Positions 17,017 through 26,409 of a DNA stretch of 64,000 bases are shown one piece after another. Positions within the stretch are counted from its first letter, which is position 1; every line of letters starts with the position of its first letter. Made by a program: the position numbers and the translations under genes. The notes beneath the pieces were generated by a model. The model made no database searches. It was not told where the DNA came from and saw only the letters and a list, made by a program, of their open reading frames with translations. Source of the DNA: Bog-473 sp963701955 (GTDB taxonomy: Bacteria; Actinomycetota; Acidimicrobiia; Acidimicrobiales; RAAP-2); assembly GCA_963701955.1 (NCBI GenBank), contig OY969694.1, positions 1,116,001 through 1,180,000 of the forward strand, given 5' to 3'.

Positions 17017-17757
17017 TCACGCGGTCGCGACCACGACGATCTCCCAGCTGTCGAGTTCCAACGGACCGCCGCCACCGGCGAGGAACCGTACCTCTCGAAA
17101 CCCGGCGGCCTCGAGCCAGACCGTCCATTCAGGTGGAGTCGGGAGGCGCACGAAGTAGGAGGCTCGGCGAACCGTGCCGTGACGATGGACGGTCCGCTCA
17201 ATGAGCATCCGGCCCCGGAGTGGGTCGAAGGTCGACAACTCGACCATCGTGTCGTCGCCCCGCTGGACAACGACCGCGTCCGGCGCAGGCGTAAAATGGC
17301 GGACTCCCCCGTCATGGTGCATCGCGTCGATCGCCACCGTCCCACCCGGACGGAGCACTCGGTGGAACTCCCTCAGGACGCGGTGGCAGTCGGCGTCGTC
17401 GTAGTAGCCGAAGGAATTCAACCAACACACCACTGCATCGAACGGGCCGTCGACAGGGAGATGGCGGATATCGCCAACGACGTACCTCACCGTGCCGTTC
17501 GGCGGAGCCGGGCCCGAGCGTGCCATGTCGATATACCCCACGGTGAGATCGACCCCCGTCACCACCATGCCCGCGGCGGCGAGGCGGAGAGCAATCCGGC
17601 CGTGGCCACAGGGGGCGTCGAGGATCTGCGACCCCGGTGGGAGCTCCAAGATGGAGAGGATCTCAGCGGAATCGGCGTCCGAACGTTGGTCGTCGATCGA
17701 CTCCTCGTAGAAGTACAGGTAGTCGTCCCCGAAGGTGGCTTCCATGTCGAACGTCAT
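17017..17757 (-). CDS. Class I SAM-dependent methyltransferase
   Basis: A 246-residue class I methyltransferase. SAM-binding motif I is QILDAPCGHGRIALRLA, the acidic motif II end is VTGVDLTVGYIDMAR, and post-motifs VGDIRHLPVDGPFDAVVCW and FHRVLRPGGTVAIDAM follow in the usual order. The C-terminal region (PPEWTVWLEAAGFREV) is the common sheet-closing segment. It is convergent with the aldehyde dehydrogenase and preceded by a 280-bp region with no recognised gene. The substrate cannot be predicted. Confidence 0.88.
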   Translation of the reverse strand: MTFDMEATFGDDYLYFYEESIDDQRSDADSAEILSILELPPGSQILDAPCGHGRIALRLAAAGMVVTGVDLTVGYIDMARSGPAPPNGTVRYVVGDIRHLPVDGPFDAVVCWLNSFGYYDDADCHRVLREFHRVLRPGGTVAIDAMHHDGGVRHFTPAPDAVVVQRGDDTMVELSTFDPLRGRMLIERTVHRHGTVRRASYFVRLPTPPEWTVWLEAAGFREVRFLAGGGGPLELDSWEIVVVATA

Positions 17758-18041
17758 GCGCCCTCACTCTTCCACGAACGGCATACGTGACTCCTGTCAA
17801 CCGCTCACCTGTCTCCCAGGTCCATCGAGCCAATTCCCAGGTTCTGCGGGGACGGAGGGGCCATCGCCTCCCCCGTCCTTGCACTCGTCGCTGGCGCGCA
17901 ATGGTGCGCATCTCAGGTCACCCCCGGAGAACCGGGAGCCGGGCGACGAACCGACCGCGCTCGACGCCCCGGTCTTGCCGGCGGAGGCGGCGGCCTGAAC
18001 GATCCATGTACCCGAATCCGCCACTGCGGACCTGGGGCAGG
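17758..18041. other. Intergenic stretch without recognised gene
   Basis: GC-rich DNA upstream of the methyltransferase. Open frames on both strands have low-complexity Pro/Arg/Gly/Ser translations with no recognisable domain, good start site or coding bias. It must hold the methyltransferase promoter. I see no RNA gene or repeat in it. Confidence 0.5.
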
Positions 18042-18179
18042 TTATGCCGCCTGCTCCCCGCCCTCGTCCTCCTCGCTCTCCTCTTCGTCGTCGGCGTCGT
18101 GGCAGTCCCACGAGCAATATCCCGCGATCCGAGGTGAGACAGGGTGAAACCCGCAGCGTCGGCAGAGCTGCATCGCCAT
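18042..18179 (-). CDS. 45-residue Cys-motif (putative zinc-binding) acidic microprotein
   Basis: A short open frame beginning MAMQLCRRCGFHP and ending in an acidic tail (EEESEEDEGGEQAA). Four cysteines are arranged C6-x2-C9 and C22-x3-C26 (YCSWDCHD), like a treble-clef or zinc-ribbon knuckle, and the chain ends with about 18 mostly acidic residues. AAAGGGG lies about 7 nt before the ATG at 18179; an in-frame second ATG lies two codons on. It is not recognised as a named family. The cysteine spacing and the change from basic head to acidic tail argue for a real small protein. An opposite-strand frame over the same DNA encodes a single hydrophobic helix and is the less convincing alternative. 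Confidence 0.55.
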   Translation of the reverse strand: MAMQLCRRCGFHPVSPRIAGYCSWDCHDADDEEESEEDEGGEQAA

Positions 18180-18345
18180 GGCGGTACCCCTTTGTGGATG
18201 TGTGATGTCCTGCATTGACTGGTTCTTTCCGACCTCTACCTACGTCCGTCCATGTCCTGCCACCCTCCCATCAGATCTCGATGCCGCGCGCTCCGACTGG
18301 GCTGCATCGGCGGACCCCCCAGCTCGCCCCGACGCGCCCTGGGAT

Positions 18346-18380
18346 GCAAAAGAGCCGCCTCCCTTGAAGGAAGCGGCTCC
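18346..18380 (-). terminator. Intrinsic terminator (hairpin plus U tract)
   Basis: On the minus strand GAGCCGC-TTCC pairs with GGAG-GCGGCTC (18379 to 18352), an 11-bp stem with one G-U pair and a 6-nt loop, followed at once by TTTT (18351-18348). This is the clearest Rho-independent terminator in the window. It ends the short unit starting near 18559. Confidence 0.8.
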
Positions 18381-18559
18381 TCGACGCCCGGGACTGTGCG
18401 TCCCTTCTATGGCGTCGGGTCCACTCCTCGCGACTGCCGCTTGGGGATCCCGCAGATCTGTACCTCGGACATGGCCGCGCGCGCCGTGCCCAGGGAGTTA
18501 CCTCCCTGTTGACAGTGGGTCCCCGGCCCAGCCATCGATACCCTGCGCTCGGTCATGAT
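18346..18559 (-). ncRNA. Candidate small RNA or short leaderless transcript
   Basis: A unit of about 214 nt bounded by a perfect TATAAT -10 element (18566-18571) and an intrinsic terminator. Inside it is a 7-bp perfect hairpin CAGGGAG-GTAA-CTCCCTG (18508 to 18491) closed by a GNRA-type tetraloop only when read on the minus strand, which supports transcription in that direction. A 49-codon frame begins with ATG at 18556, three nt after the predicted start (MTERRVSMAGPGTH...), so a leaderless microprotein mRNA is the main alternative. It did not match tmRNA, RNase P, SRP RNA, 6C RNA or a common riboswitch from memory. It lies 122 bp downstream of acs on the same strand. Confidence 0.5.
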
Positions 18560-18565
18560 CGCTCC

Positions 18566-18571
18566 ATTATA
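18566..18571 (-). promoter_or_regulatory. Consensus -10 element TATAAT
   Basis: The minus strand reads TATAATGGAGCGATCATG, a perfect sigma70-type -10 hexamer with an A at 18559 as the likely start. No good -35 is seen 16-18 bp upstream, as is frequent in actinobacteria. It would drive the short 18346-18559 unit. Confidence 0.6.
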
Positions 18572-18681
18572 CGAAGCATCACCCAGTCTTTGGCGCGCCA
18601 CCCGAACCATCCCGGCAAAGTTCATATGCGCGTCACATTGGAGATGCCCGGGGTTCAGCTCAAGGTTGGCGATGCTCCCAC

Positions 18682-20658
<1,977 letters not shown>

Positions 20659-20689
20659 ACTGCCTCCTCGTATGCGTCAGATGAGCCCA

Positions 20690-20704
20690 TTCTGCCTAGC
20701 AGAA
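20690..20704. promoter_or_regulatory. Inverted repeat upstream of acs
   Basis: TTCTGC-CTA-GCAGAA, a 6-bp perfect inverted repeat 32 bp upstream of the acs ATG and 22 bp downstream of the cupin stop. It could be an operator for acs or a weak terminator of the cupin gene; no T tract follows. Confidence 0.4.
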
Positions 20705-20726
20705 GGCCGAGCGCGCAGCCACGGAA

Positions 20727-21137
20727 TCACTTCTCGTGGCGGAGCTCGAAGCCACCGAAGGTGAAGGCCGGAGTGACCGTGGCTCCGACCAGGGTGAAAC
20801 GCCCCAACGGGCGCGCCGACTGCCACACCCAGGCATCGACGACGACCTGGGGTACCTGGCCGGCGGTGACGTCAGGCCCGAGAATGTCGACCATCCGCCT
20901 TCCATCGTCGTACTCTCGCGTCAGCTCGAGAGGGTCCCCGGCGTAGAAGTGCCACAATTCGGTGGCATCGATTCTGTGGGGTGCAGAAATCTGACCTTCG
21001 AGGAGCAAATAGTAGATCGCACTACCCGCCGACCGTTCTGCGTCGCCAGCGGGGGCTTCCCAGGTACGCCGGTACCAGCCACCCTCGGGGTGAGGGACGA
21101 GGCCGAGGAGATCGATCAACTCTTCACCCGGTCTCAT
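20727..21137 (-). CDS. Cupin domain protein, DUF985 (cupin_5)
   Basis: A 136-residue small cupin of the DUF985 type. The N-terminus LLGLVPHPEGGWYRRTW, the centre SAIYYLLLEGQISAPHRIDATELWHFYAGDPL and the late segment VWQSARPLGRFTLVGATVTPAF are diagnostic of this RmlC-like family. The ATG at 21137 gives the family length; the frame continues upstream to 21419 but with non-family sequence that approaches the tRNA gene. Molecular function is unknown, perhaps sugar-nucleotide or small-metabolite binding. Confidence 0.88.
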   Translation of the reverse strand: MRPGEELIDLLGLVPHPEGGWYRRTWEAPAGDAERSAGSAIYYLLLEGQISAPHRIDATELWHFYAGDPLELTREYDDGRRMVDILGPDVTAGQVPQVVVDAWVWQSARPLGRFTLVGATVTPAFTFGGFELRHEK

Positions 21138-21406
21138 CGTCCTCCTTGCACGTCCCTGACCAGCGAGTCCATTGGGATGTTGTTGGCGCCGGTCTGTGGC
21201 CGCCAGGCGCCGAAGCGTATCGAAGGCCAATCTCATTTCTCCATGCGGTGTGCTACCTTCGGCGCCGCACCGTTGCCAGGGAAGAGCGTGGTGTCCCGGG
21301 GGGTCGCCGGTCCGCGGCGAGGCCGCGGACCGGCGATATCGGGACGGCCCCTCCAGGCGCATGATTCGGCGTGCGCGATTCGGCAGATCCGCCACGCGGT
21401 CTCGCC

Positions 21407-21412
21407 TACACT
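21407..21412 (+). promoter_or_regulatory. Candidate -10 element of tRNA-Lys
   Basis: TACACT lies 7 bp before the first base of the tRNA, the right position for a -10 hexamer. A clear -35 partner is not visible. Confidence 0.4.
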
Positions 21413-21419
21413 CTCCCAT

Positions 21420-21494
21420 GCGCCTCTAGCTCAACGGCAGAGCAACGGACTCTTAATCCGCAGGTTGTGGGTTCAAATCCCACGGGGCGCACCA
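21420..21494 (+). tRNA. tRNA-Lys (anticodon CUU)
   Basis: A 75-nt cloverleaf. Acceptor stem GCGCCTC pairs with GGGGCGC (one G-U), then discriminator A and an encoded CCA. D stem GCTC/GAGC, anticodon loop CTCTTAA with anticodon CTT, T arm GTGGG-TTCAAAT-CCCAC. The anticodon stem has one A-C mismatch at its top. It reads lysine codon AAG. It is isolated, and the gene content changes from housekeeping to catabolic directly to its right, so it is a natural candidate for an island attachment site. Confidence 0.95.
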
Positions 21495-21557
21495 GGCGTC
21501 TGCGATGGTTTCGTCGTAGTACCGAGTAGCAGGCAATTTCCGGGTGCTCCCTCTGCA

Positions 21558-21719
21558 ATGAGCACGACCATGCATTCGGCTGCGGAGATGGAGCGCTACT
21601 TCTCTGACAGCCACGTGTTGCCGGACCGGGTGGCCGGTCGGTGCACCAAGTCGCTCATCGTCGTTCGCTCAGACGGCCGCTCGATCGGGGCCCGAATCGG
21701 AAGTGTCGGTGACCCATAG
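21558..21719 (+). CDS. Short hypothetical open frame after tRNA-Lys
   Basis: A 53-codon frame starting MSTTMHSAAEMERYF and ending RIGSVGDP. I do not recognise a domain. No strong ribosome-binding site is seen before the ATG (CCTCTGCA). It fills the 250-bp gap between the tRNA and the dioxygenase gene and could be a remnant left by an insertion at the tRNA or simply chance coding. Confidence 0.25.
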   Translation: MSTTMHSAAEMERYFSDSHVLPDRVAGRCTKSLIVVRSDGRSIGARIGSVGDP

Positions 21720-21746
21720 GTCAAACCCCGGGCGTCGACACGAGCC

Positions 21747-22628
21747 TCAGCCCTGGGCGACCTTGCTGAACGTCGGGATCTGGCTGCGCTCAGCTTCGGT
21801 GAGCGTCATGGGACCGAAGACCTTCCGAAGCGTCCGCTCGGGGCCTTCAAGGTCAACGATGCCTCGAGCATGCTGGACGGCCTGGTTGTCCCACACGACG
21901 AGGTCACCCTCGCGCCAATCGTGTCGAAGTACCCGCTCGTCCGCATAGAGCTGCTCGAACAGCTCCTCGAGCAGCTCCTCGTTCTCGTCGTGGGAGAGAT
22001 CGAGAACCTCAATCGTGCACTGCTGGGAGACGTACAGCATCGTCCGGCCCGTGCGCGGGTGGGCACGGCCGATGGGAGTCACGGTTGAGCGCGACTGCTC
22101 GAAGTATCCGTCCTGCACGTCCTCGTCGCCTCCGCGGTTGGGATATCCACCCTCCAGCTGACCGTGGCGGGCCTGAAGGTCCTCGACTCGGGAACGCAGC
22201 TGGTCGGGCAACGCTTCCCACCCCTGCCCCATGCTCACGAACATCGTCGGCGCGGACGGCCCGGCGACGGTGACGCCGTAAAGGGAGATGACCGGTTGCG
22301 GGCTTTCGGCCCACATGGTGTCGCAGTGGTAGAGCAGCCGCCCGTAGGGGGCGGCACCGCCTTCCGCCTTGTTCGACACCAACATGGGACCCGAGCGGCG
22401 CACACGCTCCGGTCTCTCCACCGGTGCCTCCTCACCGATCAAGCTGAATACGAGGTAGCGCTGGTAGTCCTCGTCAATATCGAGGTCACGGAAGACAAGC
22501 ACACCGCGCTGGTCGAACACCTCACGAAGCCGCCCGAGCGTCCGATCGTCGAGCGGCATCTGCGGCTCGAAGCCAACGATCTCGGCTCCGAACGCCGGGT
22601 GTAATTCTCGCACCTCGAAGTCGGCCAT
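21747..22628 (-). CDS. TauD/TfdA family Fe(II)/2-oxoglutarate dioxygenase
   Basis: A 293-residue non-haem iron oxygenase coupling decarboxylation of 2-oxoglutarate to hydroxylation of a substrate. The facial triad is H-x-D in LLYHCDTMW and the distal His in AVQHARGI; the 2-oxoglutarate-binding Arg lies in ERTLRKVFG. The early segment FDQRGVLVFRDLDI is the usual family N-domain. The ATG at 22628 follows GGAGG by 7 nt, which fixes the start over an upstream extension to 22727. It is last in the probable operon acyl-CoA dehydrogenase pair - P450 - TauD. Two paralogues occur at 53777 and 61822. Substrate unknown. Confidence 0.92.
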   Translation of the reverse strand: MADFEVRELHPAFGAEIVGFEPQMPLDDRTLGRLREVFDQRGVLVFRDLDIDEDYQRYLVFSLIGEEAPVERPERVRRSGPMLVSNKAEGGAAPYGRLLYHCDTMWAESPQPVISLYGVTVAGPSAPTMFVSMGQGWEALPDQLRSRVEDLQARHGQLEGGYPNRGGDEDVQDGYFEQSRSTVTPIGRAHPRTGRTMLYVSQQCTIEVLDLSHDENEELLEELFEQLYADERVLRHDWREGDLVVWDNQAVQHARGIVDLEGPERTLRKVFGPMTLTEAERSQIPTFSKVAQG

Positions 22629-22769
22629 CTGTTCCTCCACTTCTGCCGACCGGTCGCGGGCGGCCGATCTCGGCAAGAAGACTCCTATCCGAGCCCCCAA
22701 GGATACTGCGGGCGAGCGGACCGTCACATTCAGTTGGCGGATTCGCGGACTTTGGAGGTCGGACCGGGA

Positions 22770-23969
22770 TCAGCCGATGACGATGGGCAGGGCCTCGTAA
22801 CCCCGGACCCCCGGGGAGGTGCCGAGCCGGCAGTTGTCGTAGTCGACGTCCCAATCGCTGAACCGCTTGAGCATCTCGTCGAGCACGACGCGCCCCTCGA
22901 GCCGGGCCAGGGCCGCACCGAGGCAGAAGTGGGCACCGTTGCCGAAGGTGAGGTGGGTCCCTGCCTTGCGGTGGATGTCGAAGCGATCGCCCTCGGGGAA
23001 GACTCGATCATCGCGGTTGGCCGATCCGACAAGACAGAGGAGCGCGCTCCCCTGCGCCACGTTCTGCCCGTGCAGCTCGACGTCCCGATCGACGTAGCGT
23101 GCGATCTGGGTGGACGACGGCTCGAAGCGGAGGGTCTCTTCGATCACGTTCGCAACCAGCGAGCGGTCTTCGACCACCTCGCGCCTGGCTTGGGGGTGCT
23201 CTGCGAGCACCTTGGCCGTCCAACCGATGAGACGGTTGGTCGTGTGGTTCCCCGCTCCCGCGATCACCATCAGGTAGATGAGCGCCTCGTCGCGCGTCAA
23301 GGTCCGCACGGTCCCGGTCTCATCCTCGAACTCGGTGGTGATGAGTCTGGTGATGAGGTCGTCGCCGGGGTTCTTGACTCGCGAATCGATGAAATGGGCA
23401 TAGAACCCCGGGTCCGAAAAGCCGTCCTCGTAGGTCTGGGGTTTCCCAGGGTCCGAGCGCATGGACTCCTCGACGTGGTCCCGGACCGCGACCTGCTCGT
23501 CTTCGGAGATCCCGAGGAGCATCCCAAAGACGCGCATCGGCACCTGCTGGCCCAGCTCGGCGACGACGTCGAAGCCCTCGGATCCCACGAGCGGGTCGAG
23601 CTGGCGGGCACAAAAGGTGCGCACTTGGGGCTCGATCGCCGCCATGGCCCTGGGCGTGAAAACCCGCGAGAGCATCTGGCGGTGGGCCGTGTGCAGCGGG
23701 GGCTCGTCATGGATGAGCGTTCCAGCCGGCATCTCGATGTCGGCCTTGATCATTTCGAGGATGACGCCCTTGCGGCTGGTAAACGTGGTGCGGTCGAGAA
23801 GACATGCCTTGACGTCCTCGTAGCGGCTCACCGCGTAGAAGCCGTAGCGCTCGTTGGCGTAGAGCGGGGCCTCGTCGCGCATCCGCTTGAAGATCGGATA
23901 GGGGTCCTCAAGGATCTCCCGGTCATAAGGGTCGTAGTACAGATCCTTGGTTATCGTCGCAGTCGACAC
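22770..23969 (-). CDS. Cytochrome P450
   Basis: A 399-residue soluble bacterial P450. Haem-ligand loop FGNGAHFCLGAALARLE places the axial Cys at about residue 349. The I-helix oxygen-activation motif is VIAGAGNHTTNRLIGW and the K-helix ExxR is EETLR. The GTG at 23969 with GGAGG just upstream gives normal length; the longer open frame to 24218 reads as non-coding. It follows the acyl-CoA dehydrogenase pair by 68 bp and precedes TauD by 141 bp. No ferredoxin or reductase gene is in the window, so redox partners must be elsewhere. A clear paralogue lies at the right edge (63306-64000). Confidence 0.93.
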   Translation of the reverse strand: MSTATITKDLYYDPYDREILEDPYPIFKRMRDEAPLYANERYGFYAVSRYEDVKACLLDRTTFTSRKGVILEMIKADIEMPAGTLIHDEPPLHTAHRQMLSRVFTPRAMAAIEPQVRTFCARQLDPLVGSEGFDVVAELGQQVPMRVFGMLLGISEDEQVAVRDHVEESMRSDPGKPQTYEDGFSDPGFYAHFIDSRVKNPGDDLITRLITTEFEDETGTVRTLTRDEALIYLMVIAGAGNHTTNRLIGWTAKVLAEHPQARREVVEDRSLVANVIEETLRFEPSSTQIARYVDRDVELHGQNVAQGSALLCLVGSANRDDRVFPEGDRFDIHRKAGTHLTFGNGAHFCLGAALARLEGRVVLDEMLKRFSDWDVDYDNCRLGTSPGVRGYEALPIVIG

Positions 23970-24037
23970 GTCGCCTCCGTTGCGCTGGCACCAGCGGTGC
24001 GCGGGGGCTCCACCCCGCCGCGCCGCCAAGTGTAGGC

Positions 24038-25066
24038 CTAAGCGGGACCGAATGCCCTGACGAGATCGCCACTTTGCATGGCAGCGGCACCAAGCAATCG
24101 CCGGTGCTCGCGCGTCGAGCCCCACTGGGCCTCGAGGGACTTGGCGCGCTTCATCCAGATGTGGAGATGGTGCTCCCACGTGAATCCAATCCCTCCATGG
24201 ACCTGGAGAGCGTGCCAACTGGCCAACTTACCCGCACGATTTGCCGCCACCTTGGCCACGCTCGAAGCTATATGCGAATCCCGCTCCCCCCGCGCCAGGG
24301 CCCTGGCAGCGTGCCAGGCAGCGGGACGGGCACTCTCGAGGGCTGCATAGACCTCGGCCAGCATGTGCTTCACGGCCTGGAAGGACCCGATTGGGACACC
24401 GAACTGCTCACGGGAGAGTGCGTATTCGACGCTCATGTCGAGAAGGCGTCGGGATACACCGTTCAGAACGGCCGCCGCTGAGGCCGCGCCCCGTGCGCGA
24501 GCCTCAGCCCGAGAAGCAGCACCATCGGTGAGCGGGCTCCCGGTGCCCGTCAGCGTCGCCGACCACCTTCCTAGGTCCTGCGACGCAGCGACGACTCGCT
24601 CGGTGCCACCGAGTTCTGCGACCACCAGCCCGTCGTCACCTTCGATGATCGCGACGTCCGCGAGCTCTCCGAAGATGGCAGCCGGCATGTCGCGCATCTG
24701 AACGGTTGCCATGACTTCGCCTGCCGCGATGGCAGGCAGCCACTTCTGTTTGTCCTCCGAGGTGCCATATCGCGTCACGAGCGGAGTCACCACGCACACC
24801 GTTTCGATGACCGGCTCCGGAAGTGCCGCGAAGCCAACTTCTTCCGCAATCAACGCCATCGTCGCGTCGTCGAGGCCAAGGCCACCGAATTCCTCGGGGA
24901 CGGTGGCGGCGAAGAGCCCGACTTGGGCCAGCGTTGCCCAACGCTCTCGCGAGCTCGACGCTGATTCGAAGTCTGTGCGTAACCGCTCAACCGAACACTC
25001 CTTGGAGAGGATCTCGCGTACGAGATCCTGAAATTCAAGCGCTTCGTCGCCAAAACTCACCAACAT
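24038..25066 (-). CDS. Acyl-CoA dehydrogenase, shorter subunit of an adjacent pair
   Basis: A 342-residue member of the acyl-CoA dehydrogenase superfamily, shorter than the common 380. N-terminal helical domain LEFQDLVREILSKECSVERL, middle domain around PLTDGAASRAE, C-terminal domain MSVEYALSREQFGVPIGSFQ and HGGIGFTWEHHLHIWMKRA. The last motif is typical of the unusual subunits that pair with a second, adjacent dehydrogenase. Its ATG overlaps the upstream dehydrogenase stop (TGATG), so the two are coupled. In mycobacterial steroid catabolism such pairs form alpha2beta2 enzymes; whether that holds here is inferred. Confidence 0.88.
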   Translation of the reverse strand: MLVSFGDEALEFQDLVREILSKECSVERLRTDFESASSSRERWATLAQVGLFAATVPEEFGGLGLDDATMALIAEEVGFAALPEPVIETVCVVTPLVTRYGTSEDKQKWLPAIAAGEVMATVQMRDMPAAIFGELADVAIIEGDDGLVVAELGGTERVVAASQDLGRWSATLTGTGSPLTDGAASRAEARARGAASAAAVLNGVSRRLLDMSVEYALSREQFGVPIGSFQAVKHMLAEVYAALESARPAAWHAARALARGERDSHIASSVAKVAANRAGKLASWHALQVHGGIGFTWEHHLHIWMKRAKSLEAQWGSTREHRRLLGAAAMQSGDLVRAFGPA

Positions 25067-26235
25067 CACGAACCTGCCTTCGGAAGACCCAAAATCCGCT
25101 CCGCAATGATGTTCTTTTGAATCTGGTTGGTTCCCGCAAAGATGAGGGATGCGCGCGAATACCAGTACTCGTTGCGCCATGCTGATGCGCCGGGCACCGA
25201 ATGATCGTCGCCAAGAAACTCCGCTCGCTCTCCGAGCACACCCATTCCCATCTCAAAGAGGCCGGCCTGCATCTCCGACCAGTACAGCTTGTTGATCCGC
25301 GCGACCTCACTGTCTCCCGATCCCCGGAGTTCGTCCACCACCCTGTTCATGTATGAGCGGTAGACGAGAACGGATGCAAGCGCATCTCCGAGCTCCTCAA
25401 GCAGCGCCGGGTCGTCACCGACGCCACGTGCGTCGATGAACGACTTGAGCGTGTTGAGATCGTGCAGATAATTCACGTATGTCCGCCGGCCTGGACCACG
25501 CTCAAGATTCAATGCCGACATGGCGACCCGCCAGCCGTTCCCGAGTCCCCCGACGACGTTCCACATCGGGACTCGGACGTCGGTGAAGAAAACCTCCGCG
25601 AAATCGGTACTCCCGTTTATCTGACGTAACGGCCTGACTTCGACACCAGGGGTGGCCATGTCAACCATGACCCACGTGATCCCTGCATGCTTTGCAGCAT
25701 CAGGGTCCGTACGGACGAGAAGGAAGATCCAGTCTGAGTACGTGGCGTAAGAGGTCCAGATCTTCTGCCCGTTGATCACCATCTCGTCTCCGTCAACGGA
25801 ACCACGGGTGCGCAGCGAGCCCAGATCGCTCCCAGCCCCCGGTTCGCTGAACCCCTGGCACCAGACCTCCTGGCAGCGCAGCATCGGCAAGAGCCAGCGG
25901 TCCTGCTGCTCCTGTGTGCCGAAGTTCATCAGGACGGGCCCCGCCAACATGAGGGCCTGGATGTTGAGGCGTCCCGGCGCGCCCACGCGCTCGTACTCCT
26001 CCTGAAACACCATCTGCGCCAAAGCGTCAGCGCCGCGGCCGCCGTAGCGTTCCGGCCAGTGGATCGCCCCGTACCCTGCGTCGTACAGCGTCCGCTCCCA
26101 TGCCCGATGCGGCTCAGATGTGCCGAGCTCATCGGGCCCCGGCAGGTCCCGCGGAGCGTGGGCCTCGAGCCATTCACGCAACTCCCATCGCCACGGCACG
26201 TCCTCACTCAAGCGGCCACTCTGGGTCGTTGCCAT
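25066..26235 (-). CDS. Acyl-CoA dehydrogenase, longer subunit of an adjacent pair
   Basis: A 389-residue acyl-CoA dehydrogenase. WCQGFSEPGAGSDLGSL is the FAD/substrate loop, MVINGQKIWTSYA the middle beta domain, and LIFAGTNQIQKNIIAERIL the C-terminal catalytic-base region, where the Glu of the medium-chain enzymes (YEGT) is replaced by Ala (FAGT) as in several FadE-type proteins. The ATG at 26235 was chosen because the upstream extension to 26298 is not family-like. It heads the operon running to TauD and diverges from the deacylase gene at 26410 across 174 bp. Likely catalyses alpha,beta-dehydrogenation of a CoA thioester with its partner. Confidence 0.92.
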   Translation of the reverse strand: MATTQSGRLSEDVPWRWELREWLEAHAPRDLPGPDELGTSEPHRAWERTLYDAGYGAIHWPERYGGRGADALAQMVFQEEYERVGAPGRLNIQALMLAGPVLMNFGTQEQQDRWLLPMLRCQEVWCQGFSEPGAGSDLGSLRTRGSVDGDEMVINGQKIWTSYATYSDWIFLLVRTDPDAAKHAGITWVMVDMATPGVEVRPLRQINGSTDFAEVFFTDVRVPMWNVVGGLGNGWRVAMSALNLERGPGRRTYVNYLHDLNTLKSFIDARGVGDDPALLEELGDALASVLVYRSYMNRVVDELRGSGDSEVARINKLYWSEMQAGLFEMGMGVLGERAEFLGDDHSVPGASAWRNEYWYSRASLIFAGTNQIQKNIIAERILGLPKAGS

Positions 26236-26409
26236 GGCGCTCGACTCTACCCGGCCACCCCGGAACGGTTCCCGTCCCCGGTGGCCATCCTGATCCATCG
26301 TTTCCGCTGAGCACGACGCAGCACTCCTTCCCTACGACCAGGGACTATTCGCTCACCAAGCACCGCGATGACCTGGCGGTCAGCGTGCTTGAATGGCAAG
26401 ATCTGGACC

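Noticed and set aside
18006..18137. 43-codon plus-strand peptide with one hydrophobic helix
   Set aside because: Overlaps antisense the Cys-motif microprotein, has no good ribosome-binding site, and its Leu/Val-rich helix is what the reverse of an acidic Glu/Asp tail encodes.
18346..18559. Idea that the small transcript is tmRNA, RNase P RNA, SRP RNA or a cobalamin riboswitch
   Set aside because: None of the conserved core sequences of those RNAs is present (no tRNA-like ends, no GAGGAAAGTCC, no GGAAGGAAGCA, no B12 box).
21558..21719. Remnant integrase after tRNA-Lys
   Set aside because: The 53-residue translation shows no integrase motif (no R-H-R-Y residues), so I kept it only as a weak hypothetical frame.
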